The notes under the pieces were generated by a model, which was given only the letters and a program-made list of their open reading frames with translations, was not told the origin of the DNA and ran no database searches. This document shows, one piece after another, positions 1 to 9,081 of a stretch of DNA of 64,000 bases. The stretch comes from Halochromatium salexigens (lineage in GTDB: Bacteria; Pseudomonadota; Gammaproteobacteria; Chromatiales; Chromatiaceae): assembly GCF_016653295.1 (NCBI RefSeq), contig NZ_NHSF01000010.1:18578-82577 (forward strand), written 5' to 3'. The stretch's first letter is position 1; the number at the start of each line of letters is the position of its first letter. A program made the translations under genes and the position numbers.

Positions 1-275
1 ACATCAACGAGTGGGAGCCGGGCGTTGCCGAGGTGATGTCGAAGGAAGATGATCTGGAACTCACCGACGAGCACTGGGACATCATCAATTATCTGCGCGA
101 ATACTACGAGGAGTATCAAATTGCCCCTGCGGTGCGCGTGCTGACTAAGGCCGTCGGCAAAAAGTTCGGCAAGGATAAAGGCAACAGCAAGTATCTATAC
201 GGTCTGTTCCCGTATGGCCCAGCCAAGCAGGCGTGCCGCTACGCGGGTCTGCCGAAGCCGACCGGTTGCGTCTAA
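1..275 (+). CDS. dsrC: DsrC sulfur carrier protein (5' end outside window)
   Basis: This is the C-terminal part of DsrC (TusE/DsrC family), a small soluble protein that carries sulfur as a persulfide or trisulfide between the sulfur relay, DsrAB and the DsrMKJOP complex. The reading frame is already open at base 3, so the start lies upstream of the window. The C-terminal arm ends in CRYAGLPKPTGCV. It has both conserved cysteines, the penultimate one and the one ten residues before it, which marks true DsrC rather than TusE-only paralogs. It directly precedes dsrM, as in Allochromatium vinosum. Identification is very secure; only the length is unknown. Confidence 0.97.
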   Translation, partial: INEWEPGVAEVMSKEDDLELTDEHWDIINYLREYYEEYQIAPAVRVLTKAVGKKFGKDKGNSKYLYGLFPYGPAKQACRYAGLPKPTGCV

Positions 276-343
276 GCAGACCAATAGCCGTGCCAGCTGC
301 TAGGCCGGCCGGTTGCCTCGGGTTCGAGTGAGCCCGGGTGCTT

Positions 344-371
344 TGCCGGCAACGCCGCGGCGCTGCCGGCA
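344..371 (+). promoter_or_regulatory. Strong stem-loop in the dsrC-dsrM intercistronic gap
   Basis: TGCCGGCA at 344-351 is perfectly complementary to TGCCGGCA at 364-371, enclosing a GC-rich 12-nt loop. No T-run follows, so it does not look like a standard intrinsic terminator. It sits in the unusually long 188-bp gap between dsrC and dsrM. It could protect or process the abundant dsrC message, or reduce read-through into dsrM. The role is inferred. Confidence 0.5.
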
Positions 372-463
372 TCGATAAGATAACGCTCATTCGCTCGCCC
401 ACCACTCGGGGCGCTCGATCAGAGCAGACGCCATTGGGCCAACGCCACTGAGGTAGCGGAAAC

Positions 464-1195
464 ATGTCGTTTCTGTCGGATGTTTATGCCGGTCTGTTTT
501 ACTTCGCGGCTTTCGTGCTGGTCGCTGGGTTGGCTAATAAGGTCATCCAATATGTACGCACACCCGCTCCGCTGAAGATTCCAACGACCCCAGCGCCAAC
601 AACGAAGACGGGCGTGGCCCTTCGTATGACGCGCGAGGTGGTGTTCTTCGAGAGCCTGTTCCGTGGCAGCAAATGGACCTGGATCTTTGGCTGGATGTTT
701 CACTTCGGTCTCTTCCTCGTCACGCTGCGCCATCTACGCTACTTCCTTGATCCGGTGCCGGTGCCGATCCAAATGATCCAGCCCTTCGGGATCTATGGCG
801 GGATCGCGATGGTGATTGGTCTCGCCGGGCTTTGGGTTCGCCGATTCTTTGTTGATCGGGTGCGCTATATCACCGCGCTCTCCGATCATTTGATCCTAGT
901 GCTACTGATTGTCATCGGCTTCTCGGGCCTGCTGATGCGCTTTGTGGTGCATACCGATGTGATGCGCGTGAAGCAATTCTTCCAGGGGCTCTATGTCGGC
1001 CACGTCCAGACGCTGCCGGCTGATCCAATACTGCTGATGCATCTGCTGCTCGTTGCGCTACTGATGATCATCTTTCCGTACAGCAAGCTCTTGCATGCGC
1101 CGGGGCTCTTCTTCAGTCCCTCGCGAAATCAGGTCGATAATCCCCGCGAGCAGCGTCACATTGCGCCTTGGGCTCGGCGCATGGAGCAGGACTGA
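464..1195 (+). CDS. dsrM: DsrM, cytochrome b subunit of the DsrMKJOP complex
   Basis: This 243-residue integral membrane protein resembles the NarI/HdrE cytochrome b family. Several hydrophobic helices are visible, at roughly residues 10-25, 70-85, 105-125, 140-160 and 190-210. Histidines lie near helix ends (FHFGLF, LRHLRYF, MHLLLV) and are plausible haem b ligands. In the DsrMKJOP complex it links the quinone pool to the DsrK iron-sulfur subunit on the cytoplasmic side. The ATG is preceded by a GAGG-type ribosome site. It lies between dsrC and dsrK in the canonical order, which makes the assignment firm. Confidence 0.95.
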   Translation: MSFLSDVYAGLFYFAAFVLVAGLANKVIQYVRTPAPLKIPTTPAPTTKTGVALRMTREVVFFESLFRGSKWTWIFGWMFHFGLFLVTLRHLRYFLDPVPVPIQMIQPFGIYGGIAMVIGLAGLWVRRFFVDRVRYITALSDHLILVLLIVIGFSGLLMRFVVHTDVMRVKQFFQGLYVGHVQTLPADPILLMHLLLVALLMIIFPYSKLLHAPGLFFSPSRNQVDNPREQRHIAPWARRMEQD

Positions 1196-1260
1196 GCGGC
1201 GCGTTGCCTCTCACACTCTTTATGATCCCGGTTGGCGACGTTCCGAAACGAGGTTGAATC

Positions 1261-2793
1261 ATGGCGAAAGCCGACTTTCAAGTCCCCGTACTCAAGCAGT
1301 ACCCAGAGATCCCGGAGATCGAGCCGGGCGCCACGGCGCATTCGAGCCCGTTCAAGTCGAAGCCCCAATTCCAGGCCGAACTCGGCTTTCCGGGTGAACT
1401 GGTCGACGACTGGCAGACCAAGGCCCTCGACAAGATGGGTGATCTGCTAGGGCGTTATCGCTCGCTCCGTGTCTATCTTGATTCCTGCGTCAAATGCGGC
1501 TCCTGTACCGATAAATGCCACTACTACCTCGGTACTCACGATCCAAAGAACATGCCGGTGGGCCGCCAAGATCTGATGCGCAAGGTCTACCGTCGCCACT
1601 TTACCCTGGCTGGGCGCTTGTTCCCGAAGCTCGTCGGCGCCGAGGAGCTCACCGAGGAGGTACTCGGTGATTGGTACAGCTATTTTCATCAGTGCTCTCA
1701 GTGCCGCCGGTGCTCGGTATTTTGCCCTTACGGTATTGATACCGCCGAGATCTCCATGGCCGCACGCGAGATCATGGACCATATCGGTGTTGGCCAAAAG
1801 TACTGTAATGAGATCATCGGCAAGGTCTACAAGATTGGGAACAATCTGGGTCTACCTGGGCCGGCTTTGGCTGACACCCTTGAAGGCCTGGAGGAAGATG
1901 TCTTCGACGATACCGGTGTCGAGGTTAAGTATCCGCTTGACCAGGAAGGCGCCGAGATCCTATTGGTCACGCCCTCGGCAGACTTCTTTGCCGAGCCGCA
2001 TGTCGATGGTCTGATCGGTTATGGCAAGGTCTTCCACGAGACGGGGGTTAGCTGGACCCTGAGCAGTCACGCCTCGGAGGCCGCCAACTTCGGCATGTTC
2101 ATCGGCTCCTACGAGAATATGCGCCGGGTCGCACTGCGCATCCGCGAGGCGGCGATCAAACTCAAGGTCAAGCGTATCGTCTTCGGTGAATGCGGTCATG
2201 CCTGGCGCGTTGCCTACAGTTTTTTGAATACGCTCGCTGGTCCCTGGGATTTCCTCGATCAACGTTACCCGGTTCCTCAGCACATCTGCGAATTCACCTA
2301 TGGCCTGATTCAGGAAGGCAAGCTGAATCTGGATAAGACCCGCAACGACGACATGGTGTTGACCTACCACGATTCCTGCAATGTGGCGCGCGCCTCACGG
2401 ATGGGGGATCGACCCGGGGGTCAATTCGATATTCCGCGCGCGATCATCCGCGCGACTTGCAATAACTTCTATGACATGGACGAGGAGACCATCCGTGATC
2501 GCACCTTCTGCTGTGGCGGTGGTGGCGGCCTGCTCACCGACGACCTCATGGAGATCCGGGTCAAGGGGGCTCAACCGCGTGTCGAGGCCCTGAATAACGT
2601 TATGCAGGAAAAAGGCGTGACCCATATGGCTGCGATCTGCGCCATCTGCAAGAGCCAATTTACGAAGGTACTGCCTTACTACGGGATGGACCTGGATCAG
2701 ATCGTCAGTGTCCATCAACTGGTCTCGAATGCATTGGTGTTGACTGGCGAGGAGACCGACGACGAAGACGAGGCTGCCGATGAGGCTGCCTGA
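1261..2793 (+). CDS. dsrK: DsrK, HdrD-like iron-sulfur subunit
   Basis: This 510-residue cytoplasmic subunit of the DsrMKJOP complex is related to heterodisulfide reductase HdrD. Two ferredoxin-type cluster motifs are visible: CVKCGSCTDKC around residue 78 and CSQCRRCSVFCP around residue 145. Further on come CCG-domain features: HDSC near residue 370, FCCGGGGG near residue 418, and AAICAIC near residue 460. In the family these hold a special [4Fe-4S] centre proposed to act on the DsrC trisulfide. The C-terminus is a short acidic tail (TDDEDEAADEAA). It follows dsrM by 65 bp. Confidence 0.96.
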   Translation: MAKADFQVPVLKQYPEIPEIEPGATAHSSPFKSKPQFQAELGFPGELVDDWQTKALDKMGDLLGRYRSLRVYLDSCVKCGSCTDKCHYYLGTHDPKNMPVGRQDLMRKVYRRHFTLAGRLFPKLVGAEELTEEVLGDWYSYFHQCSQCRRCSVFCPYGIDTAEISMAAREIMDHIGVGQKYCNEIIGKVYKIGNNLGLPGPALADTLEGLEEDVFDDTGVEVKYPLDQEGAEILLVTPSADFFAEPHVDGLIGYGKVFHETGVSWTLSSHASEAANFGMFIGSYENMRRVALRIREAAIKLKVKRIVFGECGHAWRVAYSFLNTLAGPWDFLDQRYPVPQHICEFTYGLIQEGKLNLDKTRNDDMVLTYHDSCNVARASRMGDRPGGQFDIPRAIIRATCNNFYDMDEETIRDRTFCCGGGGGLLTDDLMEIRVKGAQPRVEALNNVMQEKGVTHMAAICAICKSQFTKVLPYYGMDLDQIVSVHQLVSNALVLTGEETDDEDEAADEAA

Positions 2794-2817
2794 GTAGATG
2801 CGAAGCCTAGCATCTAC
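2794..2817 (+). promoter_or_regulatory. Perfect 8-bp stem-loop immediately after the dsrK stop codon
   Basis: GTAGATGC (2794-2801) and GCATCTAC (2810-2817) form a perfect 8-bp stem around the 8-nt loop GAAGCCTA. It begins on the base after the dsrK stop and has no following T-run. A role in mRNA stability or differential expression between dsrK and dsrL is plausible but inferred. Confidence 0.5.
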
Positions 2818-2929
2818 CGACCATTAGCGACTGTAGCGACGACGAGCTTCGGGTGCGATAAGCGCATCTAGCGCCGGTGGCCAATCAAGGGCCTCAGCTC
2901 GACTTCGACTCTTCTTAGGAGCGTTATCG

Positions 2930-4891
2930 ATGGCAACTTCCACTGACGAAATGACGAATCTTTCCTGGCGCCGCTTCGAGGATGGCGACAACGTTTGGGA
3001 CAATCTCACCGAGCAGATCTTTGTTCAGGATACGTCCCATAAATGTCCCACCTATGTGCACAAGACGCCGCCTTGTCAGGGGAGTTGTCCATCTGGCGAG
3101 GACATCCGGGGCTGGCTGCAAATCGTGCGCGGCCTCGAGCAGCCGCCCGAAGGCATGACTTGGCAGGAATATGCCTTTCGCCGCTCCACCGATGCGAATC
3201 CATTTCCGTCGATGATGGGCCGCGTTTGCCCAGCGCCTTGTCAAGACGGTTGTAACCGCAACGAGGTCGAGGACTTCGTCGGTATCAACGCGGTCGAACA
3301 GTTCATCGGCGATACTGCCACCGCGAACGGCTATAAGTTCGAGCCGGCGGCGGTCGATACTGGTAAACGTATTGCGATCGTCGGTGGTGGTCCAGCCGGT
3401 TTGGCGGCGGCCTATCAGCTGCGGCGCAAGGGCCACGCCGCGACCATCTTCGAGGCATTCAACGAGCTGGGCGGCATGTTCCGCTATGGTATTCCGGGCT
3501 ACCGGGTGCCGCGCGATGCGCTGGATGCCGAGATCAATCGCATCCTCGACATGGGTCAGATCGAGCTCAAGATGGGCACGAAGGTCGGTGTCGACGTCAC
3601 CGTCGAGCAGCTCGAGCAGGATTATGACGCGATCCTCTGGGCGATCGGCTGTCAGTCCGGCCGCGGTCTGCCGGTACCCGGCTGGGAAGGAACCTCGAAT
3701 TGTGTCTCCGGTGTCGCCTTCCTGAAGGCCTTCAACGAAGGCCGCATGAAGATCACCACCGATAAAGTGGTCTGCGTTGGCGGTGGCGATACCTCGATTG
3801 ACGTCGTTTCGGTGGCGCGTCGTCTCGGTCACATCACCAAGTCCAATAAACGAGACTTGCCCGAGACCGTGATCCACGATGGCTACGTCGCTCACGATAC
3901 CGCGATGACCGCGGCGGCCGAGGGGGCCGATGTCACCCTGACCTCGCTGTTCCCGCGCGAGAAGATGACCGCCTCCGAGCATGAGGTGCATGACGCGCTG
4001 CACGAAGGCGTGACTGTGCTCGACGGCGTGATGCCCGTCGAGGTTATCAAGGGCGACGACGGACGCGCGGTGGGTCTCAAAGTCGCCGATTGCGAGATGA
4101 AGGACGGTCGGCCGACCCCGGTCGAGGGTACCGAGCGGGTACTTGATGCCGACTTGATCGTCGCTGCGATTGGTCAGGGCGGCGAGCTGACTGGGCTTGA
4201 GGAGTTCGACAACGGACGCGGACTGATGAACAGTGACAAGTTCTATCAGTACCCAGATCGCCCAGGTCATTTCGTCGCCGGCGATATCATTCGACCCCAT
4301 CTACTGACTACGGCGATCGGTCAAGCCTGGATCGCGGTCGAGTCGATTAATGAGTACGTCAACAAGGAAGAGCACAAACGCCGCCCGAAGGTCGACGTGC
4401 ATCACTTCGACCTGCTGGCGAAGCTCAATGAGGCCAAGTTGGCACCCGAGGAGTTCAAGGTCGACGAGGACAGTGATCTTCGCGGTACCGCCGATGCTAA
4501 ATACGCGATCCACAACTACGAGGATCGCTCGAGTGCCGAGGTCATCCCGCACGACGAACTCTTCCTGGGGCATTTCAAGTACGAGCCGCGCGTGCTGCGA
4601 AAGGAAGAGGTACCCAGCGCCGAGGAGGTTCTCGGCCACTTCAAGGAGCGCGTGATCGGCTACAGCGATGAGGACGCGGTCAACGAAGCCAAGCGCTGCA
4701 TGAGCTGCGGGATGTGCTTCGAGTGCGACAATTGCGTGATCTATTGCCCGCAAGATGCCGTATTCCGAGTCAACAAAAGTGAGAGCACGACGGGCCGCTA
4801 CGTCGATACCGACTACGATAAGTGCATTGGCTGCCATATCTGCGCCGATGTCTGCCCGACCGGCTACATCAAGATGGGCCTCGGTGAATAA
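2930..4891 (+). CDS. dsrL: DsrL, iron-sulfur flavoprotein NAD(P)H oxidoreductase
   Basis: This 653-residue cytoplasmic protein is built like the small subunit of glutamate synthase, with an added C-terminal ferredoxin domain. An N-terminal cysteine region is followed by an FAD Rossmann motif (AIVGGGPAGLAAA, about residue 147). A second nucleotide-binding motif (VVCVGGGDTSIDV, about residue 280) follows. The C-terminus holds two 4Fe-4S motifs (CMSCGMCFECDNCVIYCP and CIGCHICADVCP, about residues 590-645). In purple sulfur bacteria DsrL couples DsrAB to NAD(P)+ during sulfur oxidation and is essential for it. A consensus-like Shine-Dalgarno site (AGGAG) lies 8 bp before the ATG. Confidence 0.96.
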   Translation: MATSTDEMTNLSWRRFEDGDNVWDNLTEQIFVQDTSHKCPTYVHKTPPCQGSCPSGEDIRGWLQIVRGLEQPPEGMTWQEYAFRRSTDANPFPSMMGRVCPAPCQDGCNRNEVEDFVGINAVEQFIGDTATANGYKFEPAAVDTGKRIAIVGGGPAGLAAAYQLRRKGHAATIFEAFNELGGMFRYGIPGYRVPRDALDAEINRILDMGQIELKMGTKVGVDVTVEQLEQDYDAILWAIGCQSGRGLPVPGWEGTSNCVSGVAFLKAFNEGRMKITTDKVVCVGGGDTSIDVVSVARRLGHITKSNKRDLPETVIHDGYVAHDTAMTAAAEGADVTLTSLFPREKMTASEHEVHDALHEGVTVLDGVMPVEVIKGDDGRAVGLKVADCEMKDGRPTPVEGTERVLDADLIVAAIGQGGELTGLEEFDNGRGLMNSDKFYQYPDRPGHFVAGDIIRPHLLTTAIGQAWIAVESINEYVNKEEHKRRPKVDVHHFDLLAKLNEAKLAPEEFKVDEDSDLRGTADAKYAIHNYEDRSSAEVIPHDELFLGHFKYEPRVLRKEEVPSAEEVLGHFKERVIGYSDEDAVNEAKRCMSCGMCFECDNCVIYCPQDAVFRVNKSESTTGRYVDTDYDKCIGCHICADVCPTGYIKMGLGE

Positions 4892-4919
4892 ACTATCCGC
4901 AACCATGCAGGGGACGTCG

Positions 4920-5387
4920 ATGGCAACGGTCATGATGAAAGGCGTCCTCCTCGCGTCACTGGTCGCCACCTTCGGAATGGGGGTGGTGGCCCAAGCCGAG
5001 GAGGTCGGAGATTATGTGTTGCCGAGTTCGAAGGCGGCATCGCTCGAGAATTGCGTTGAACCGACCGAATACATGCGGCGCAATCACTTCGAACTGATCC
5101 GTCATCAACGCGACCAGACCGTCTACGGCGGTATTCGTGGCAGCGATCATGGGATTTCCGGCTGTGTCTCATGCCATGTTGGCTACGATGACAAGGGCGC
5201 GCCGGTTGAAATCGATGGGAAAGGGCAATTCTGCCAAAGCTGCCATGAGTATGCGGCAGTCGAGTTGAACTGCTTCGACTGTCATGCAACCGTTCCCACG
5301 GGTGAAGCCTGGAACCATGAGGTTGCCGCGGCACATGCACACCTGCCCGGGGCCGCTAAGACCGGACCAACGAGCGCCGAGCGGTAA
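4920..5387 (+). CDS. dsrJ: DsrJ, periplasmic triheme cytochrome c
   Basis: This 155-residue protein has an N-terminal signal sequence (MMKGVLLASLVATFGMG, cleavage probably after VAQA). Three haem-binding motifs are present: CVSCH, CQSCH and CFDCH. This matches the triheme periplasmic subunit of DsrMKJOP. The ATG at 4920 was chosen because AGGGGA ends six bases upstream and the signal peptide follows directly. An upstream in-frame ATG at 4905 would add only five residues, and longer starts would run back into dsrL. It sits 28 bp after dsrL and 30 bp before dsrO. Confidence 0.94.
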   Translation: MATVMMKGVLLASLVATFGMGVVAQAEEVGDYVLPSSKAASLENCVEPTEYMRRNHFELIRHQRDQTVYGGIRGSDHGISGCVSCHVGYDDKGAPVEIDGKGQFCQSCHEYAAVELNCFDCHATVPTGEAWNHEVAAAHAHLPGAAKTGPTSAER

Positions 5388-5417
5388 GGCAGTTAGCGAG
5401 GCGAGGCAATCGTTACG

Positions 5418-6197
5418 ATGAATCACGAAACCGAATCGATGAACCAAGGCCGCCGAGACTTCCTTGGCGCTGCCGCCGGTGTGAGCGCGGCTGCGGTCGC
5501 ACCTGGCATGTTCCTTCACACCCCCGTGGCCAACGCTGCGGCGCGTACCGAGCCAGTGACGGATATGCACCGCTGGGGTCTGCTTGTAGACACCAGTAAA
5601 TGTGCCGATGGCTGCACTGCCTGTGTCGATGCGTGCGATACCGAAAACGGCCTGAACCTGCAATCCAAGCCGCTCGGCGACGATAAGCTCAAGTGGCAGA
5701 ATCAGCGGTCTACCTGGATACGCAAGGTCAAGCTGCAGGACAATCTGACTGGCAACGTGACCAACCTGCCGCTGATGTGCCAGCATTGCGAACATCCCCC
5801 TTGTGTTGACGTTTGCCCAACGGGCGCATCGTTCAAGCGCGCGGATGGCATCGTCATGGTCGATCGCCACACCTGCATCGGCTGCCGTTACTGCATGATG
5901 GCCTGTCCCTACAAAGCGCGCTCATTCATTCATGAGCAGGTCGATCAAAAGCTTACCCGTGCACCACGCGGCAAGGGCTGCGTTGAGAGCTGTACGTTCT
6001 GCGTCCATCGGCTGGATTCTGGCGATATCTCGACAGCCTGTGCGGATGCCTGCTCCGCGGAGGGGCATCAGGCCCTGGTCTTTGGTGACCTGAAAGATCC
6101 GACTGGACCTTTACGCCAGGCGCTGGCCAAGGCGCCTAGCCGGCAGATCCGCCAAGACCTCGGCCTCAATACCGGCGTGCGCTATACCGGCCTCTAA
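5418..6197 (+). CDS. dsrO: DsrO, periplasmic ferredoxin-like subunit with Tat signal
   Basis: This 259-residue protein starts with a twin-arginine signal (GRRDFLGAAAGVSAAAVAPG), so the folded iron-sulfur protein is exported. Cysteine motifs for several 4Fe-4S clusters follow: CADGCTACVDAC, CQHCEHPPCVDVCP, CIGCRYCMMACP and a CVESCTFC...CADAC arrangement. This is the HybA/NrfC-like electron-transfer subunit of the DsrMKJOP complex, facing the periplasm and paired with DsrP. A second ATG lies seven codons downstream, but the upstream one gives a normal Tat n-region. Confidence 0.95.
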   Translation: MNHETESMNQGRRDFLGAAAGVSAAAVAPGMFLHTPVANAAARTEPVTDMHRWGLLVDTSKCADGCTACVDACDTENGLNLQSKPLGDDKLKWQNQRSTWIRKVKLQDNLTGNVTNLPLMCQHCEHPPCVDVCPTGASFKRADGIVMVDRHTCIGCRYCMMACPYKARSFIHEQVDQKLTRAPRGKGCVESCTFCVHRLDSGDISTACADACSAEGHQALVFGDLKDPTGPLRQALAKAPSRQIRQDLGLNTGVRYTGL

Positions 6198-6267
6198 CCA
6201 CCGCGCTCCAGGCTTGTGATTGCCGTCCACGCTGTTGGCGCCAACGCACCACGCTAGAGAAGTCAGC

Positions 6268-7500
6268 ATGAAAAGAATCGTCTATCGGGAATGGCTGGTC
6301 CAGCCTCAACGCTACTGGGGCTTACTCGCAATCCTCGCGGCCCTGGTCGCGGTCGGCGGGCTGTCGGCACTGTACATGGAGCACGAGGGTCACTGGGTCA
6401 CTGGTATGACGAATTCAGTGGTCTGGGGTACACCCCATGTGTTTGCCGTGTTTTTGATCATCGCCGCCTCGGGTGCATTGAATGTGGCCTCGATCGGGAC
6501 CGTGTTCGACAAGAAGGCCTACAAGCCGCTTGCGCGTCTGTCCGGATTATTGGCTGTCGCGCTGCTGATTGGCGGTCTGCTGGTGCTGGTGCTCGATCTG
6601 GGCCGCCCTGATCGGCTCCTCGTCGCCATGACGACCTACAATTTCAGCTCGATCTTTGCCTGGAATATCTTCCTCTACTCCGGATTCGCGGCAATTGTGA
6701 TCGGCTACCTCTGGACCATGGCCGAGCGCAAGGGCAATCATCTGCAGAAGCCGGTCGGCACCTTCGCCTTTCTCTGGCGTCTAGCGCTGACCACGGGGAC
6801 GGGCTCGATCTTTGGCTTTCTCGTCGGGCGCGAGGCCTACGATGCCGCGATCCTGGCGCCGATGTTCGTGGTCATGTCGTTCGCCTATGGGCTGGCGGTC
6901 TACATGCTGGTGCTGTTTTATACCTTTGATGCCGATGGCCGGCCGATTGGCCCCGCGATGCTCAAGCGCCTGCGGAACTTACTGGGGCTCTTCGTCGCCG
7001 CGATCCTGTACTTCACCTTGGTCTATCATCTGACCAAACTCTACGGCGCCAAGCATAGCGATATCGAGGCCTTCATTCTGATCAATGGCGGTCTCTACAG
7101 CGCTATGTTTTGGGTCGGTTGGATCTTGATCGGTGGCTTGCTGCCGCTCGGGATCATTTACCATCCCGAACTCAATCAGCAGCGCGACTGGATCACGACG
7201 GCCTGTGCCCTCGTCATCGTCGGTGGGTTTGCCGCGATGTATGTGATCATCGTCGGTAGTCAAGCCTATCCTCAGGAGATGTTCCCCGGTCACAACGTCA
7301 TCCAATTCGGCGCGCCAGGTGATGTTGGTGGCCGGATTGCACCTTACTCGCCGAGTTTGCCTGAAATTCTGCTCGGTATTGGCGGCGTTGGTATCGCGCT
7401 ATTAATCACTGCCGTTGGTGTGCGCGTGCTGCAATTCCTGCCTGAGTCACTCGCCGACCGTGATGTTGATCCGCACGCGAGCGCACGCCCGGCCGCCTAA
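6268..7500 (+). CDS. dsrP: DsrP, NrfD-family quinone-interacting membrane subunit
   Basis: This 410-residue polytopic membrane protein of the NrfD/PsrC family has about ten hydrophobic segments. It is the membrane anchor for DsrO and exchanges electrons with the quinone pool. The ATG at 6268 is preceded by AGAGAAG and gives the family-typical start MKRIVYREWL. A longer open frame from 6220 has no support. The gene follows dsrO by 70 bp and precedes dsrN by 99 bp. Confidence 0.94.
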   Translation: MKRIVYREWLVQPQRYWGLLAILAALVAVGGLSALYMEHEGHWVTGMTNSVVWGTPHVFAVFLIIAASGALNVASIGTVFDKKAYKPLARLSGLLAVALLIGGLLVLVLDLGRPDRLLVAMTTYNFSSIFAWNIFLYSGFAAIVIGYLWTMAERKGNHLQKPVGTFAFLWRLALTTGTGSIFGFLVGREAYDAAILAPMFVVMSFAYGLAVYMLVLFYTFDADGRPIGPAMLKRLRNLLGLFVAAILYFTLVYHLTKLYGAKHSDIEAFILINGGLYSAMFWVGWILIGGLLPLGIIYHPELNQQRDWITTACALVIVGGFAAMYVIIVGSQAYPQEMFPGHNVIQFGAPGDVGGRIAPYSPSLPEILLGIGGVGIALLITAVGVRVLQFLPESLADRDVDPHASARPAA

Positions 7501-7599
7501 GCGCGACTCGCGTTCCGGCGCGGGCATCTCCATCTCCGGCATGGCCGCGCGGCGCCATGACGACTTGACTCTGGATCCGCTGGGCCCGATGACAATCCT

Positions 7600-8976
7600 A
7601 TGGCGCATCTCTATCTCTCGGCGTCGCAAAAGTCTTCCGGGAAGACGACGCTCAGTATTGGGCTGATCCGCGAACTCTATCGGCGCGGCCAGACCGTGCA
7701 GCCATTCAAGAAAGGTCCCGACTACATCGATCCGCTGTGGCTGGCACGAGCAGCGGGGGGACGCGCTTGTCACAATCTTGACTACCACACCATGCCGGTC
7801 GACGAGATCCGCAGCAATTTTGCCCGTCTGCTGCAAACCTCGACACTGGGTCTGATCGAAGGCAATGTCGGTCTCTACGATAGCATCCACATCAACGGTG
7901 CCGGCTCCAATGCCGAGTTAGCCAAGCTACTCGGCGCGCCATTAGTGCTGGTGATCAATGCCCAGGGGATGGGGCGTGGGATCGCGCCCCTCTTGCTCGG
8001 CTATCAGGCGTTTGACCCGGACCTTTGGATCGGCGGCGTCATCCTCAATAAGGTCGGAGGATCGCGCCATGAGTCCAATCTGCGACGGGTGATCGAGTAT
8101 TACACGGATCTTCCGGTCCTCGGGGCAGTGCCGCGCTCGGCCGAACTTGCGATCGAGGAACGGCATCTCGGGCTGATCCCGAGTAATGAGGCGATGGCGG
8201 TGGAGGCGACGATCGAGGCGATTCACCGAGCGGTGGCGGAAACGGTCGACGTCGACCGGGTGCTTGGGATCGCCGAACGCGCGCCCGAGTCGGACGCGGT
8301 GCCGAGTCCGCTAGAACACAGGCCCCCTGGTGAGCCCCAGGTTCGTATCGGCATTGCCCAGGATGAGGTCTTTGGCTTCTATTATCCCGATGATCTTGCC
8401 GGCTTGGAGCGGGCTGGGGCCGAGTTGGTGCCTTTCAGTCCACTCGCTGATGCGAATCTGCCCGCTGTCGATGGCCTGATCCTTGGGGGTGGGTTTCCGG
8501 AGTCGCGCATGGCTGAACTCGAAGCGAATCGAGCAATGCGCGAGTCGATTGCCGCTTTTATTGCCGATGGCGGTGTCGCCTATGCCGAATGCGGCGGCCT
8601 GATGTACCTCTGCGAGCGTTTGCACTGGGAGCGCCAATCGTGCGCAATGTGCGGCGTGCTCGATGCCGACGTGGCCATGCATGACCGTCCCCAGGGACGC
8701 GGTTATGTGCATTTGCGTGAAACCGACGCCTTTCCCTGGCCGCACGCACCCGCGAATGTGACTGAAATCCGCGCGCATGAATTCCATCATTCGGCCATTG
8801 TCGAGGCGAGCCCCGATTGGCGCTACGCTTTCAATGTCCTGCGTGGCACCGGCATTGACGGGCAACATGACGGTATCATTCACCAGAATCTCCTGGCGAG
8901 CTATGCGCACTTGCGCGATGTCGGCGCGGTGAATTGGACAGGACGTTTCGTCGAGCGGATCAGGTCGATGCGTTAG
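7600..8976 (+). CDS. dsrN: DsrN, siroheme amidase (CbiA-like)
   Basis: This 458-residue protein is homologous to cobyrinic acid a,c-diamide synthase (CbiA). The N-terminal part has an ATP-binding P-loop-like segment (SASQKSSGKTTLSIGL, residues 4-19) and the KKGPDYIDP motif. The C-terminal part is a class I glutamine amidotransferase domain with the nucleophile region AECGGLMYLCE and a later EFHHS. In Allochromatium, DsrN converts siroheme to the siroheme amide cofactor of DsrAB. It lies between dsrP and dsrR in the standard order. Confidence 0.94.
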   Translation: MAHLYLSASQKSSGKTTLSIGLIRELYRRGQTVQPFKKGPDYIDPLWLARAAGGRACHNLDYHTMPVDEIRSNFARLLQTSTLGLIEGNVGLYDSIHINGAGSNAELAKLLGAPLVLVINAQGMGRGIAPLLLGYQAFDPDLWIGGVILNKVGGSRHESNLRRVIEYYTDLPVLGAVPRSAELAIEERHLGLIPSNEAMAVEATIEAIHRAVAETVDVDRVLGIAERAPESDAVPSPLEHRPPGEPQVRIGIAQDEVFGFYYPDDLAGLERAGAELVPFSPLADANLPAVDGLILGGGFPESRMAELEANRAMRESIAAFIADGGVAYAECGGLMYLCERLHWERQSCAMCGVLDADVAMHDRPQGRGYVHLRETDAFPWPHAPANVTEIRAHEFHHSAIVEASPDWRYAFNVLRGTGIDGQHDGIIHQNLLASYAHLRDVGAVNWTGRFVERIRSMR

Positions 8977-9081
8977 CGCGCAGCGCTGCCGCAGCCTCAA
9001 AACCGATGCTCGGCGTTAGGTGCGGAAGTCCCTGCACTCGCGCCATGAGCTGGACTAAGGTAACGAGTTAAAAGAGGGCTT

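Noticed and set aside
2924..4300. Long minus-strand open frame opposite dsrL
   Set aside because: It lies entirely across the well-identified dsrL gene, has no recognisable motif and reflects third-position GC bias.
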